Numbered from the stretch's first letter, positions 46,908-56,826 are shown. The stretch is DNA of 64,000 bases from Saccharicrinis carchari (GCF_900182605.1 NZ_FXTB01000011.1:1-64000), one strand, 5' to 3'. Made by a program: numbers and translations. The notes: generated from the letters alone by a model not told the origin.

Positions 46908-47408
46908 TTTATTATGTTTTTAGATTATTTAATATCCTGTGTTTATGCGTATCTTATCTATCCGCATTAAGTATTTTTTTTATTGCCCTACAAGGTACAT
47001 AAGATACCCATGCAAATCAACAGATAAATACTTAAAACTGTTTCGTACAAAAACAGCTAATTTAGGTACTTTTGGTGGATTATTAAAAATAAGGCAACTA
47101 CATGGCCATGTAGCATGATAGCGCAGGTGTTCTCCGGCAAGCGCTGCAAGCCTCTTGCATTTTTATTCGGTGGATCGCTATTTATAAAGCTCCAATGTTT
47201 ATGGGCAGGAATAAATGACTCTAAGCGGATTTGCAATGATTGCTTACCTTTTTTTAAAAAAGCGAAAATAAAATCCTTAACCTGGCGAATAAATTCTATG
47301 TACTATATTAATAATAAAGTCAATACACTGCTCCCCGTATACTTACCTCTCTTGCGGTTTACTACCCGACCGGCATACATACGACCTGAAATTGAAGTAT
47401 CTTTTTAC
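46908..47408. other. 501-base intergenic region with palindrome and promoter box
   Basis: A perfect 16-bp palindrome, CTACATGGCCATGTAG, lies at 47098-47113. A plus-strand TACTTTTG box is at 47067-47074. A 113-codon frame (47115-47456) starts two bases after the palindrome and runs into the antisense of the PAS/GAF gene; its Cys/Phe-rich translation is not recognised. No clear promoter for ilvC was found. Confidence 0.45.
47098..47113. promoter_or_regulatory. Perfect 16-bp palindrome, possible operator
   Basis: CTACATGGCCATGTAG is fully self-complementary. It lies 190 bases upstream of the ilvC start and 23 bases downstream of a plus-strand -7-like box. A dimeric regulator could bind it, but none is assigned. 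Confidence 0.4.
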
Positions 47409-49253
47409 TTATCCTTTCATACGTTGTTTCTCTACCATAATCCAAGCGGTATCTAATAGCAACATCAACTGCTCGGCATGAAACTTTGTGTAGGAGTTGT
47501 TTTGTGTAGCCAACCAAAATAGCGCCACCACCTTATTGTTTGCGATGACAGGCAGGGTGATTGATTTTAACAATTCGTCTTTGAGGTTTTCCGATTTTTG
47601 AAAGGGATAATATTGTGTTGGTTTATTTTCAATTACTGCCCTTCTGAGCTGTAAAGCCTTATTTAAGCAGTCCATGTTATCCACATGTTGGCTTTGGCTT
47701 GCATAAGGATGGGTGAGTTGTACATTTTGCGACCAATTGTTGAGATAAAACAATCCCTTTTCGATATCGCAATGATACACCGCTCCTAAATCGCTATTGG
47801 TAAATTCTATACTTTGCTTCAGGGTAAAATCAAGCAGATCGTTGATAGAAGAGGCCTTATAATGGATGATATTGTCGAGCCCCACTAATCGTTTGTTTAT
47901 CTGCTTTATCTTGTATTCTGCTTTTATGGCTTTAGTGGTATCTAAAGCAATAGAATGCAGAAACGCCTGGTTGTTTACCTTAATAAGGCTAGCAATAACA
48001 TTTACGTTGCGAATGTGCCCCGAAGCAAGACGATGCTCAAACCTAAAAACACTTTGCTCTTCCTGCTTGGCAAGTTTCATTTTGGCCGCTATCTCTTCAC
48101 GGCTTAACACATTGATTTGATCCATACTCATACCCAACAAGCTTTCTCTGCTGTATCCGTAAAACTTTACTGCGGTATCGTTAACATCTATAATTTCTGT
48201 TGTTTCCGGATCAACGATATACATAACGGCTTTACTCTTATCAAAAACTTTTTTAAATCGCTTCTCACTATCGGCTAAAGCCAGGGCAGTTTCTTTTTTA
48301 TCGCTTACATCCAGATAGGTGCCCATCATTCTTAGCGGCTTACCATCTTCATCCCACTCTACCACACTACCTTTTGAGTGTACCCAAACAAAATGGCCTT
48401 TTTTATGTTTTTGCCTACTTTCTACATCAAAATAATCCAATTCTTTAGCAAATACACGTTCCATTATTTCCTTCACTCTTACTTTATCTTCGGAGGCAAA
48501 AAAATCATAAACCATAGCTTCACTTATTGGCTCAAGCTCGTCGATGGTATAGCCCAGTATTTGCGCCCATCGTTCATTAACGAAAAACTCGTTGCTTTGA
48601 ATATTCCAGTCCCATGTACCAGCGTTTGTTCCTCTTAAAATACCCTCGGTCCGGTTTTTTTGTACCAGCAGAGCCGCTTTTGCTTTTTCACTTTCGGTAA
48701 TATCGTTATATACAACGGCAAAAAAGTTTAGTTGTGGCGAATAGGCGTGCAGCTCATAATATTTATCCAGTTTTTCCACATATTCCACATATTTTTTTAC
48801 TCCACCCGATAGCGCTACCTCGGCAAACATTTGTCGCCACTCATACGCACAATGCGCAAAAATTTCATTTCCTTTTTTATCTATGAGCTCATCGCGAGAG
48901 AGATTGTACAGTTGTAAAAGACGAGAATTGACATCCCGTATTATATAGTCTACAGGTTCCTTATCTTCGTTAAATACCAGCTCATATAATCCAAAGGCTT
49001 CGGGTAAGTTATTAAACAGACTCTTGTAAAGGTGTTGGCTTGTGATAACTTGTTTTTTTCTTATCATCCGATGGTCTGCTTCACTCTTGGGGCCAACACT
49101 GTGTGCGTTTAAAACACGCCGGCTGGCTTGCAATACTTTGTTTTTCTGTTTTATTTTCCCGCATAGCAAAGCGTACCTTTGTCTCTGTTTTCTTTTTGCT
49201 TTACGATATGCGCTGTTTTTAGAAATAGGCATAAATATTAATTCATTTTGCAT
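47409..49253 (-). CDS. PAS-PAS-PAS-GAF sensory protein without output domain
   Basis: A 614-residue cytoplasmic sensory protein. A strongly basic N-terminus (about 12-70) precedes three PAS domains (about 75-190, 200-320, 330-445) and one GAF domain (about 460-610). PAS2 shows the GTWDWNIQSNEFFVNERW start and a PAC-like end (GTYLDVSDKKE). After GAF, where a histidine kinase core or cyclase normally follows, the protein stops. A complete stop at 47409 and no frameshifted continuation suggest this is its true length. It overlaps the 3' end of the preceding regulator gene by 16 bases, so it is probably translationally coupled and may feed signals to the adjacent kinases. Confidence 0.8.
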   Translation of the reverse strand: MQNELIFMPISKNSAYRKAKRKQRQRYALLCGKIKQKNKVLQASRRVLNAHSVGPKSEADHRMIRKKQVITSQHLYKSLFNNLPEAFGLYELVFNEDKEPVDYIIRDVNSRLLQLYNLSRDELIDKKGNEIFAHCAYEWRQMFAEVALSGGVKKYVEYVEKLDKYYELHAYSPQLNFFAVVYNDITESEKAKAALLVQKNRTEGILRGTNAGTWDWNIQSNEFFVNERWAQILGYTIDELEPISEAMVYDFFASEDKVRVKEIMERVFAKELDYFDVESRQKHKKGHFVWVHSKGSVVEWDEDGKPLRMMGTYLDVSDKKETALALADSEKRFKKVFDKSKAVMYIVDPETTEIIDVNDTAVKFYGYSRESLLGMSMDQINVLSREEIAAKMKLAKQEEQSVFRFEHRLASGHIRNVNVIASLIKVNNQAFLHSIALDTTKAIKAEYKIKQINKRLVGLDNIIHYKASSINDLLDFTLKQSIEFTNSDLGAVYHCDIEKGLFYLNNWSQNVQLTHPYASQSQHVDNMDCLNKALQLRRAVIENKPTQYYPFQKSENLKDELLKSITLPVIANNKVVALFWLATQNNSYTKFHAEQLMLLLDTAWIMVEKQRMKG

Positions 49254-50407
49254 GGCAAATAAACCGTGGTTACGGTACCGGCATTTTCCGCCATATTTCC
49301 AAACTCTAAAGTTCCATTGTGCAATAGAATAATCATTCTGGCCAAATAAAGTTCCATGGCATTGTTGCGTTCAAAGGTATAGTTTTGATTGCTCACCGAC
49401 TTAAAAAAATGATTGAGCTCCTTCCCTTCGTAAGGACTTCCTGTGTCCACAATTTTTACTTTAATTTGTTTTTCCTCGCACGACACAATAACCTTTATAA
49501 ATCCTTTGCGGGTAAAAATCATTGAGCAATCGAGCAAGGCACACAGGGCATTTTGTATAAATTCCCGGTCGGCTTCGGCGATGGCTTCTATGCATTCCAT
49601 TGTAAAACGGCATTGTATATTTTTTGCCTTTACTTTTTCGGAAAATCCACTCACAATTGATTGTATCAAAGGCAGCATATCCAACCGTTCGAGCTTAAGC
49701 TGCGATATTCCCTTTAGCTGTAAATTAGATATTTGCAATGCCGCATAGGAATATTTCTCGAGATTAGAGACAGATGAGTCCAACAAGGTAACAATTTCCT
49801 GTATATGCTTATCGTGGGTATAAGTATTCAGCAAGTTAATAGATCCCATGATACCGTTTAAGGGCGTGCGCAGCTCATGACTTATGGAGTTCAGAAAATC
49901 ATTTTTGGCTACATCCAGCTGCTTAAGGTTCTCGTTGGCCTCTTTCAAACGCTGGTACGATTCGTTAAGTTCCTCCGTTTTTTTTTCCACCTCGGAAGAT
50001 AACCAACCATTAAGGTCGAGGATTTTTTCTCTGGATTTTTTAAGTTCAATATGGGTAGATAAACGAGCTAAAAGTTCCTTCTGGTTAAATGGCTTAGTAA
50101 TAAAATCAACCCCACCCCGCTCAAAGCCCTCGGTAACACTTTCTACATCGGTTCGGGCTGTTAAAAAGATAACCGGTATATCGGCGTGGCGAGCATCTTT
50201 TTTAATTGTCTCGCAAGTTTCGAACCCGTTTATTTCGGGCATCATAACATCCATTAATATGGCATCAAAAGTAGCCACTTGCAGCCATTTAATGGCACTT
50301 TTTCCGTTAAGTGCCACCTCTACGGAATAGTTATTTTCGGCCAATAGTGCAGCCAGTACCTGTAAATTTTTTGGATTGTCGTCAACAATCAATATTTTGT
50401 TGTTCAT
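49238..50407 (-). CDS. Response regulator fused to degenerate histidine kinase
   Basis: A 389-residue protein. The N-terminal receiver domain (1-120) is intact: acidic pair D9-D10, phospho-acceptor D53 and K105. A coiled-coil (about 122-168) leads into a dimerisation/phosphotransfer domain with H177 (ISHELRTP). The following ATP-binding half is eroded: the N-box Asn is C294 (LLDCSMIFT), the G1 box DxGxG reads DTGSP (321-325), and the G2 GxGLGL is replaced by NNAMELYLA. ATP binding and autophosphorylation are therefore unlikely. It might act as a phosphotransfer protein or phosphatase for its neighbour. It starts 16 bases after the hybrid kinase stop. Confidence 0.85.
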   Translation of the reverse strand: MNNKILIVDDNPKNLQVLAALLAENNYSVEVALNGKSAIKWLQVATFDAILMDVMMPEINGFETCETIKKDARHADIPVIFLTARTDVESVTEGFERGGVDFITKPFNQKELLARLSTHIELKKSREKILDLNGWLSSEVEKKTEELNESYQRLKEANENLKQLDVAKNDFLNSISHELRTPLNGIMGSINLLNTYTHDKHIQEIVTLLDSSVSNLEKYSYAALQISNLQLKGISQLKLERLDMLPLIQSIVSGFSEKVKAKNIQCRFTMECIEAIAEADREFIQNALCALLDCSMIFTRKGFIKVIVSCEEKQIKVKIVDTGSPYEGKELNHFFKSVSNQNYTFERNNAMELYLARMIILLHNGTLEFGNMAENAGTVTTVYLPCKMN

Positions 50408-50423
50408 TGTATTTTGCCGCTAA

Positions 50424-53132
50424 TTAGGATTCAACTTCAGCGTTTAATTTGTCGCTTAGTTTGTCAATAAAGAGATGGAAGTTACGGATCATTTTCTGAA
50501 TAGTTTCAAAATCAAAGGATTGGATGGCAGCCTCCAATTCTTGCTTATACTCCTCTAAGGGTGACCATGGTATCTGCTGCGTCGCCTTATCTATCTGAGA
50601 TATAAACATATTTAATTTTTCTGAAGATAATATCTCATGTAAACTATCGCATAAGGGTACTACCGAAGTTTCTAATTGCTGCTTTAACTTACGCCTGTCT
50701 GTCTTGTTCAAACTAAATTCCTCATCTGTTATTTGCACACGTGCTTTATCCTGCTTTTGCTGTGGGCTTATAAATTTTGCTATCTCATTGACGAGATCCT
50801 GTTGGGTAATGGGCTTAGATATAAATCCATCGAACCCTGCTTCCTTTATTTTAAGTAACTCCTTAACATCACTGGATGAAGAGGTAGCTATAACGGGGAT
50901 ATATTTCGTTTTCTCGTTTGCTTTTATTTTATTAAAATATTTGTATCGGTTAATTTTAGGCATGCGAATGTCCATAATGATTAAAGCGGGGTTAACCTCC
51001 TGTACTATTTCAATCATTTGTTTTCCGTAAATACAAGATGTACAACTTAATTTCAGATTTTGCCCCTGAGCGCACAGCACATCCAGATTGGTTTGCACAC
51101 TATCCACAATCATCACCCTCTCCCCGTTAAAAACCACATTGTTGCTTTGCTTATCCTCCAGCTCACAAAACAGATCGTTGGTCGCCTCCACATCGGGTAT
51201 TGATATAGAAAAAGTACTTCCTGTATTTACTTCACTCTCCATGGTTATAACACCGCCCATCATACGCACCAATTTTTGAACAATGGACAAACCCAAGCCT
51301 GTTCCCTGCTGATCTTTTTCGTTGGGGCTTTTATCCTGAACAAAAGGATCAAATATATATCGCTGTTTGTTTTTAGCTATCCCCACACCGGTATCCGATA
51401 CTTTAATCAATAGCTTTCCTTTATCCCGGGTATCACTAAAAGTAAATGCACAAGTAACACTCACTTGCCCCTGCTTTGTAAATTTTAGGGCATTACTGAT
51501 TAGGTTGAGCAATATTTGGTTCATTTTTAAAGGATCTATAAAAATAAACTTAGGGAAATCTTTTTGCGGACGTACCACGAATTCAATTTGTTTTTCGGTA
51601 AATGCCAACGAAAAAGTTTGTTCAATCTCCTTAAGCAGGGATATGAAGTCCGTATTTTCCTTTCGTATTACCATGTGACCCGCCTCAATCTTTTCTAAAT
51701 CCAGCAAATCACTTATCAAGGCCAGCAATACCTTGCCACTGGTTTTAATTGAATTAAGGTAACCATTAAAAGGCGGCTCTTGCATGTGCTTACTCAGCAG
51801 TTCGGAAAAACCTATGATCGCATTCATGGGGGTGCGGATTTCATGCGACATATTGGCCAGAAACATTGATTTTGCCTCATTTGCTTGTATGCTTTTATTG
51901 CGTTCTACCAGCAATGCGTTCATCAGCGCCTTGGTTTCCGAAATATCACTTAAAACACCTGTTATAACGCTTACACCATTACAATCCGTAATCAGCTGTC
52001 CTCCAAAGCGCAGCCACACATAGGTGTTGCTTGTATTTAAAAGGCGGAACTCCATGGTCAATTTCTTATCCTGAGATTTTGCAGCATAAGCCATTGATTC
52101 GCGTATATATTCCAGGTCGTGGGTATGTATACGTGTTTTAATCCAATCCAATTCTAACTTTCCCTTGTCTAAAACATAGCCGGTTATATCTGTAAATATT
52201 TTATTGGTCAGCAGGGTTTGTGAACGAAAATTATACTCAACGTAAGCAATATTGCCAGATTCCATGCTAAACTCCAGCCTATCCTTGAGCTCGGCCAGCT
52301 CATGTTCGCTTGAAACACGATCCGTTACGTCCATCCTCACTTCGGCCATATGCCAAACATTGGGTTTATACTCATACGGAAAGGCAACCACTTGAATGGT
52401 TTTGTCTTTGTTTCGATACCTGAAGGTAGACTTTGTTTTAATCACCTTTTTTCGGGGACATTGAGCGCACAAGGTATTGTTGTCGGCAAAATGATGGTAA
52501 CATTTATCGTGAATGTTGTTAATATCCTCATGGCTGTGAAAAATAATATCGCCATGCTCATTGCTGATAGATAACACGGTATTGGTAGCCATCAAAATAT
52601 TGTGCAGCTGTTTGTTCAGTATGGTTTGCCCATTTTTGCAGCTCTTGAGCGCAGAAAAATAATGCATAAACCCATTCAACTCTTCAGTATCCTGGTTTTG
52701 TTGGCCTGCATTATGTGCTCTCTTCAGCTCGTGGAGAGCCACCTGATCGCCTACTGTTTTGCAAAATACCGATACTGTACTACTTACCTCATCCAATACA
52801 AAACCGCTGTCAAAAAACAGTACAATGGCACCCCAGGTTTTACGGTTTCCGGGCACAACAGGTGCTATATATTGTGTTAGCTGTTTCCCATTGCCAATAA
52901 TATTTGGCTCATTAAATCCTTCGTCCAGACCAAAAAACTTACTGCTTATTACTTTATCCAGTCCGTAAGGATGATTATTTTCCTTTGTAGAAGCCAAAAT
53001 ACGCAGGCTTGGCCCCATACTTTTAGACAAAAAAACAAGCGATGCTCCCGTTAATTTTTGTAGCATTAACATTTGCTGGTTCCAGCTAACTGTAAGGCTA
53101 ATGTGTGCTGATGTTCTTATCGTTCCCGGCAT
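50424..53132 (-). CDS. Hybrid sensor histidine kinase
   Basis: A 902-residue soluble hybrid kinase. Order: GAF-like domain (about 20-135), PAS with a cysteine cluster C211, C222, C225 (about 165-275), PAS (about 285-400), HisKA with H430 (MSHEIRTP), HATPase with N547, D580 (DTGVGI) and GTGLGL (610-615), then a receiver (about 670-790) with D721 and K773 but with S678 in place of the second acidic residue. The last ~95 residues are helical like an Hpt domain but lack a histidine in an AHxLKG context. No membrane segment is seen, so the signal is cytoplasmic. First gene of a three-gene signalling unit. Confidence 0.9.
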   Translation of the reverse strand: MPGTIRTSAHISLTVSWNQQMLMLQKLTGASLVFLSKSMGPSLRILASTKENNHPYGLDKVISSKFFGLDEGFNEPNIIGNGKQLTQYIAPVVPGNRKTWGAIVLFFDSGFVLDEVSSTVSVFCKTVGDQVALHELKRAHNAGQQNQDTEELNGFMHYFSALKSCKNGQTILNKQLHNILMATNTVLSISNEHGDIIFHSHEDINNIHDKCYHHFADNNTLCAQCPRKKVIKTKSTFRYRNKDKTIQVVAFPYEYKPNVWHMAEVRMDVTDRVSSEHELAELKDRLEFSMESGNIAYVEYNFRSQTLLTNKIFTDITGYVLDKGKLELDWIKTRIHTHDLEYIRESMAYAAKSQDKKLTMEFRLLNTSNTYVWLRFGGQLITDCNGVSVITGVLSDISETKALMNALLVERNKSIQANEAKSMFLANMSHEIRTPMNAIIGFSELLSKHMQEPPFNGYLNSIKTSGKVLLALISDLLDLEKIEAGHMVIRKENTDFISLLKEIEQTFSLAFTEKQIEFVVRPQKDFPKFIFIDPLKMNQILLNLISNALKFTKQGQVSVTCAFTFSDTRDKGKLLIKVSDTGVGIAKNKQRYIFDPFVQDKSPNEKDQQGTGLGLSIVQKLVRMMGGVITMESEVNTGSTFSISIPDVEATNDLFCELEDKQSNNVVFNGERVMIVDSVQTNLDVLCAQGQNLKLSCTSCIYGKQMIEIVQEVNPALIIMDIRMPKINRYKYFNKIKANEKTKYIPVIATSSSSDVKELLKIKEAGFDGFISKPITQQDLVNEIAKFISPQQKQDKARVQITDEEFSLNKTDRRKLKQQLETSVVPLCDSLHEILSSEKLNMFISQIDKATQQIPWSPLEEYKQELEAAIQSFDFETIQKMIRNFHLFIDKLSDKLNAEVES

Positions 53133-53266
53133 ATGCTAATTACTCCACACCATAGTTAGTACCTAAAAAATAATTGATTCTAAATTGTTAATGTGATACG
53201 GAACTTTGCCGAAAATTGTTTCCTTTTTTTATATATTTCGATTTCTAATTTTTATAGCCTTCCAAT

Positions 53267-56131
53267 ATGATTAAGATTACTCTAACTTTTTTGCTGCTTG
53301 CGTTTACGATAGGCACAACCCAATCACAAAATAAAAAAGCACTCTCCGTAGATGATTACGATATATGGAAATCTCTACGCGGAGCCATCTTATCCAACAA
53401 CGGTAAATGGGTATCGTATCAAATTAACCCACAAAAAGGCGATGGTTACCTGTATCTGTACAATACAGAAAACCAGCAATTGGACTCCGTGGCACGAGGT
53501 ACCGCTGCTGTTTTTTCGCCTGAAAATAATTTTTTGGCTTTTAAAGTGGTGCCACAAGCCGATACTGTAAGAACCTTGAAGCTTAAAAAAACCAAAGACG
53601 AAAAGATGCCCAAGGACACCCTTGTAGTTTGGAATTTAATAAGCGGCGAAAAAAAAAGCTATCCGCGTATAAAAAACTTTACTGTACCCAAAAAAAAAGG
53701 TGATTGGCTGGTAGCTCATTTTCATAAAAAAATATCCAAAGAAGGGCAGGATACGGATAGCTTACTTAGAGACAGTACACACCTGGCGATGGACTTCCCT
53801 AAAACAGAAAGCACAATTATTAACAACGATTCTACAACGAAAAAGAAGAAAACACCCACAAAATTCAAAAGCAAAGGTACCCAGCTTGTTTACCTAAACC
53901 CCATTAATGGCGATAGCATTTCGTTTGCTGACGTGGTAAAATATAGTGTACCAAAATATGGCGAAGGCATTTTTGTGGTGCAATCTGTTGGCGATTCTAT
54001 TGAAGAAACAAAAATAAAACGCCTTGCTACCACGCAGTTAAAAACAGACAGCCTGTTTCATAAACAGGGGAATTTGAGTGCCTTAAGCTGCGACGACCAT
54101 GCCGGGCAGCTCGGTTTTTTGTTTAGTCCTGATACAGCCAAAACTAAAACCTATCGCCTGTACCACTGGCTGCACAAAAAAAACCAACTTAACATGGTTG
54201 TAGACACCATGCATCCAAAATTACCACAAGGCTGGAGTGCACATACAAAAGGCAAGCTTTGGTTTTCGGAAAAAGGGGATAAATTATTTTTTGGCAGCGG
54301 AAAAAGACCCAGTGAAGAAGCTAAAGACACCTTGCTAAAAAGCGAAAAAGTGTTTGTAGATATTTGGAACTGGAAAGATAAGCGCCTGCAGCCCATGCAA
54401 AAAAAGAATCTGAACAAAGACAAAGACAGAGCCTATAAAGCAGTTTACCTTATAAAACCCGGCATTGTTACTCAACTGGAAACCGAAACATTTAATTCGG
54501 TAAGCATATTAGAAGATGGGAACTGGGATTATGCCGTTGTCACTGATGATACGCCCTATCTCAGGGCTTCGTCGTGGAGTGGTGTTTGGGCCAAGGATTT
54601 TTACCGGATAGATTTGGCTTCGGGCGAGCGCTCCCTGATACAGAAAAAAATAGCCAACAAATACAGCTTTTCGCCTGATGGGGATTTTTTATGTTGGTAC
54701 AACCCCACGGACAGCACATGGTACCTGAATAACCTAAAAAACAATACAAAAACACCCATCAGCAATAACATAGAGCTCCCATTTTACAATGAGCTTAACG
54801 ACGTGCCCAATTCACCACGCGCGTATGGGGTGGCAGGATGGAGCCCCGGAAGTTCGGAAGTATATATCTACGACCGCTTCGATATCTGGAAGTTCGACAC
54901 TCGCTTAAAAAACCAAGCCTTAAACCTAACACAAGGTATGGGAAGACAACAGAAAACCAGATTCCGTTATGTAAACCTGGACAAGGACAATAAATACATA
55001 AACGAAAAAGAAGGTGTATTACTCCATTTCCTTAACGAAGAAAACAAAAACCAAGGCTATGGATGGCTAAAGAATGGCAGCTGGGAAAGCTGCATCCACG
55101 AGCCTGCCAACTTTTCAAAACCCATAAAAGCCAAAAACTCAGATCAAATGATTTGGCGAAAAGGAGACTTTAGGCAGTATCCCGAACTATATTACAGCAC
55201 ATTGCAGTTTACCGCCACACAACTCATCTCCAATACCAACCCTCAACAAAGTTTATACAACTGGGGTAACATACAATTAATCAATTACAATGCTTTGGAT
55301 GGAAAAGAATACCAGGGTTTATTGGTTACACCCGAAAACCTTGATCGTTCGAAAAAATACCCCATGATCGTATATTATTACGAGCGCGACTCCGAAAGAC
55401 TCCATCGCTACTACTCCCCTGCGCCCAGCCGCTCCACCGTTAACTGGACCATGTATGCCAGCAATGGCTATGTGTTGTTTATACCTGACATTGCTTATCG
55501 CACGGGTGATCCCGGATTGAGTGCCTACGAAGCCATTATGGGTGGCGTGATGTCCGTAACGCAGCGGTTCGATTTTATCGATAGTAATAACATCGGCCTT
55601 CAGGGACAAAGCTGGGGTGGGTATCAAACCGCCCATATGATTACGCGCACCAATATGTTTAAAGCTGCTATGGCGGGCGCTCCGGTGAGCAACATGACCA
55701 GCGCCTACGGGGGGATACGCTGGGGTACAGGCAGCAGCCGTATGTTCCAGTACGAACGCACCCAATCGCGGATAGGCGGTACGCTATGGGATAAATTTAC
55801 AAAGTATGTAGAAAACTCACCCGTATTTTATGTGCCACAGATAGAAACGCCCTTACTGATGATGCACAACGACAACGACGGGGCAGTACCCTGGTACCAG
55901 GGAATCGAAATGTTTGTAGCCATGCGCAGGCTTAACAAACCGGTTTGGATGCTCACGTATAACGATGAGGAGCACAACTTAACACGCAGAGCCAATTCCA
56001 TAGACCTGAGCATACGCATGAGGCAATTCTTCGATCATTATCTAAAAGGAAAGCCAGCGCCCGTGTGGATGGAACACGGAATTCCTGCCGTTGAAAAAGG
56101 GCATAATATGGGCTACGATTTAGTGGAGTAA
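53267..56131 (+). CDS. S9-family prolyl oligopeptidase-like peptidase
   Basis: A 954-residue exported peptidase (signal peptide about 1-20, TLTFLLLAFTIGTTQSQ). The N-terminal ~650 residues should form the beta-propeller, with a charged insertion around 150-210. The catalytic triad is S782 (GQSWGGY), D871 (NDNDGAVPW) and H903 (EEHN). It would remove dipeptides or cleave after proline in the periplasm or outside. Longer than classical DPP IV. Divergent from the hybrid kinase gene with a 134-base spacer. Confidence 0.9.
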   Translation: MIKITLTFLLLAFTIGTTQSQNKKALSVDDYDIWKSLRGAILSNNGKWVSYQINPQKGDGYLYLYNTENQQLDSVARGTAAVFSPENNFLAFKVVPQADTVRTLKLKKTKDEKMPKDTLVVWNLISGEKKSYPRIKNFTVPKKKGDWLVAHFHKKISKEGQDTDSLLRDSTHLAMDFPKTESTIINNDSTTKKKKTPTKFKSKGTQLVYLNPINGDSISFADVVKYSVPKYGEGIFVVQSVGDSIEETKIKRLATTQLKTDSLFHKQGNLSALSCDDHAGQLGFLFSPDTAKTKTYRLYHWLHKKNQLNMVVDTMHPKLPQGWSAHTKGKLWFSEKGDKLFFGSGKRPSEEAKDTLLKSEKVFVDIWNWKDKRLQPMQKKNLNKDKDRAYKAVYLIKPGIVTQLETETFNSVSILEDGNWDYAVVTDDTPYLRASSWSGVWAKDFYRIDLASGERSLIQKKIANKYSFSPDGDFLCWYNPTDSTWYLNNLKNNTKTPISNNIELPFYNELNDVPNSPRAYGVAGWSPGSSEVYIYDRFDIWKFDTRLKNQALNLTQGMGRQQKTRFRYVNLDKDNKYINEKEGVLLHFLNEENKNQGYGWLKNGSWESCIHEPANFSKPIKAKNSDQMIWRKGDFRQYPELYYSTLQFTATQLISNTNPQQSLYNWGNIQLINYNALDGKEYQGLLVTPENLDRSKKYPMIVYYYERDSERLHRYYSPAPSRSTVNWTMYASNGYVLFIPDIAYRTGDPGLSAYEAIMGGVMSVTQRFDFIDSNNIGLQGQSWGGYQTAHMITRTNMFKAAMAGAPVSNMTSAYGGIRWGTGSSRMFQYERTQSRIGGTLWDKFTKYVENSPVFYVPQIETPLLMMHNDNDGAVPWYQGIEMFVAMRRLNKPVWMLTYNDEEHNLTRRANSIDLSIRMRQFFDHYLKGKPAPVWMEHGIPAVEKGHNMGYDLVE

Positions 56132-56188
56132 TTTTAATAGGTTTGTATAAAAAAGCGCATTTTTTTTATTAGCACGAATTATTACTTG

Positions 56189-56196
56189 TATCTTTG
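56189..56196 (+). promoter_or_regulatory. TAnnTTTG -7 box upstream of small membrane protein
   Basis: TATCTTTG, exact match, 127 bases before the ATG at 56323. Confidence 0.4.
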
Positions 56197-56322
56197 TATT
56201 TTGTTACGAATAGGGTAGCTTTTAAATCCTTAACTGCTAAGCAATTCGGCAAAACACTTGGTAACCTGACACTTAGCCTCCCAGTATTGATGGAGTTGGC
56301 TTTGTTACTAATTTATTAAGCC

Positions 56323-56643
56323 ATGAAATTTACTTTTATAAAAACAGCGCCTCACCGAACTTTTAACCACAATCCTATTTATTACGATCCGGCAAAGGAG
56401 GAGAGGGAGAAAAGAAATAAACGCATCAGGAGCGAACTTGGACAGGAAATTGAGAATGACAAGGAGAGCATTGAGGACCGAGTGAGAGGTCAGATGCGCC
56501 GAAAAATCAAAGGTAACTTTGATGTAGCGCGGAAAGAAAAAAAGCGATCCAACATTCGACTGGCCATCATCCTCCTTGGTTTGATAGTGGCGTTTTATTA
56601 CTTGTTAATGTCGAGTGCCGAGTGGATACTCAAATATATGTAA
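56323..56643 (+). CDS. Small C-terminally anchored membrane protein
   Basis: A 106-residue protein with a highly charged N-terminal two-thirds (about 25-75, many Glu, Arg and Lys, likely helical) and one membrane span near the end (about 78-97, LAIILLGLIVAFYYLL). The start APHRTFNHNPIYYDP resembles a small conserved Bacteroidota protein often found before mutL, as I recall. Function unknown. A hairpin lies between it and mutL. Confidence 0.7.
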   Translation: MKFTFIKTAPHRTFNHNPIYYDPAKEEREKRNKRIRSELGQEIENDKESIEDRVRGQMRRKIKGNFDVARKEKKRSNIRLAIILLGLIVAFYYLLMSSAEWILKYM

Positions 56644-56797
56644 TGGCAGCCCACTACCTGCCCGGATTGTAATACATACCCCAGCGTGAATTCAAGGCTT
56701 CGCTTGCTGCCACCAATGGGCATAAGTGCAGAGTAAGCCATTAATCGTTGCCTAATACACACATTGCAGTCCTTATAAAAGTTCAGCATTCAATCAC

Positions 56798-56826
56798 ATA
56801 AAACATCTGTTAGTCAGATGTTTTAT
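56798..56826. terminator. 12-bp hairpin immediately before mutL
   Basis: ATAAAACATCTG (56798-56809) pairs exactly with CAGATGTTTTAT (56815-56826), loop of five. It ends 20 bases before the mutL ATG, so it may terminate the upstream gene or control mutL expression. Confidence 0.6.
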
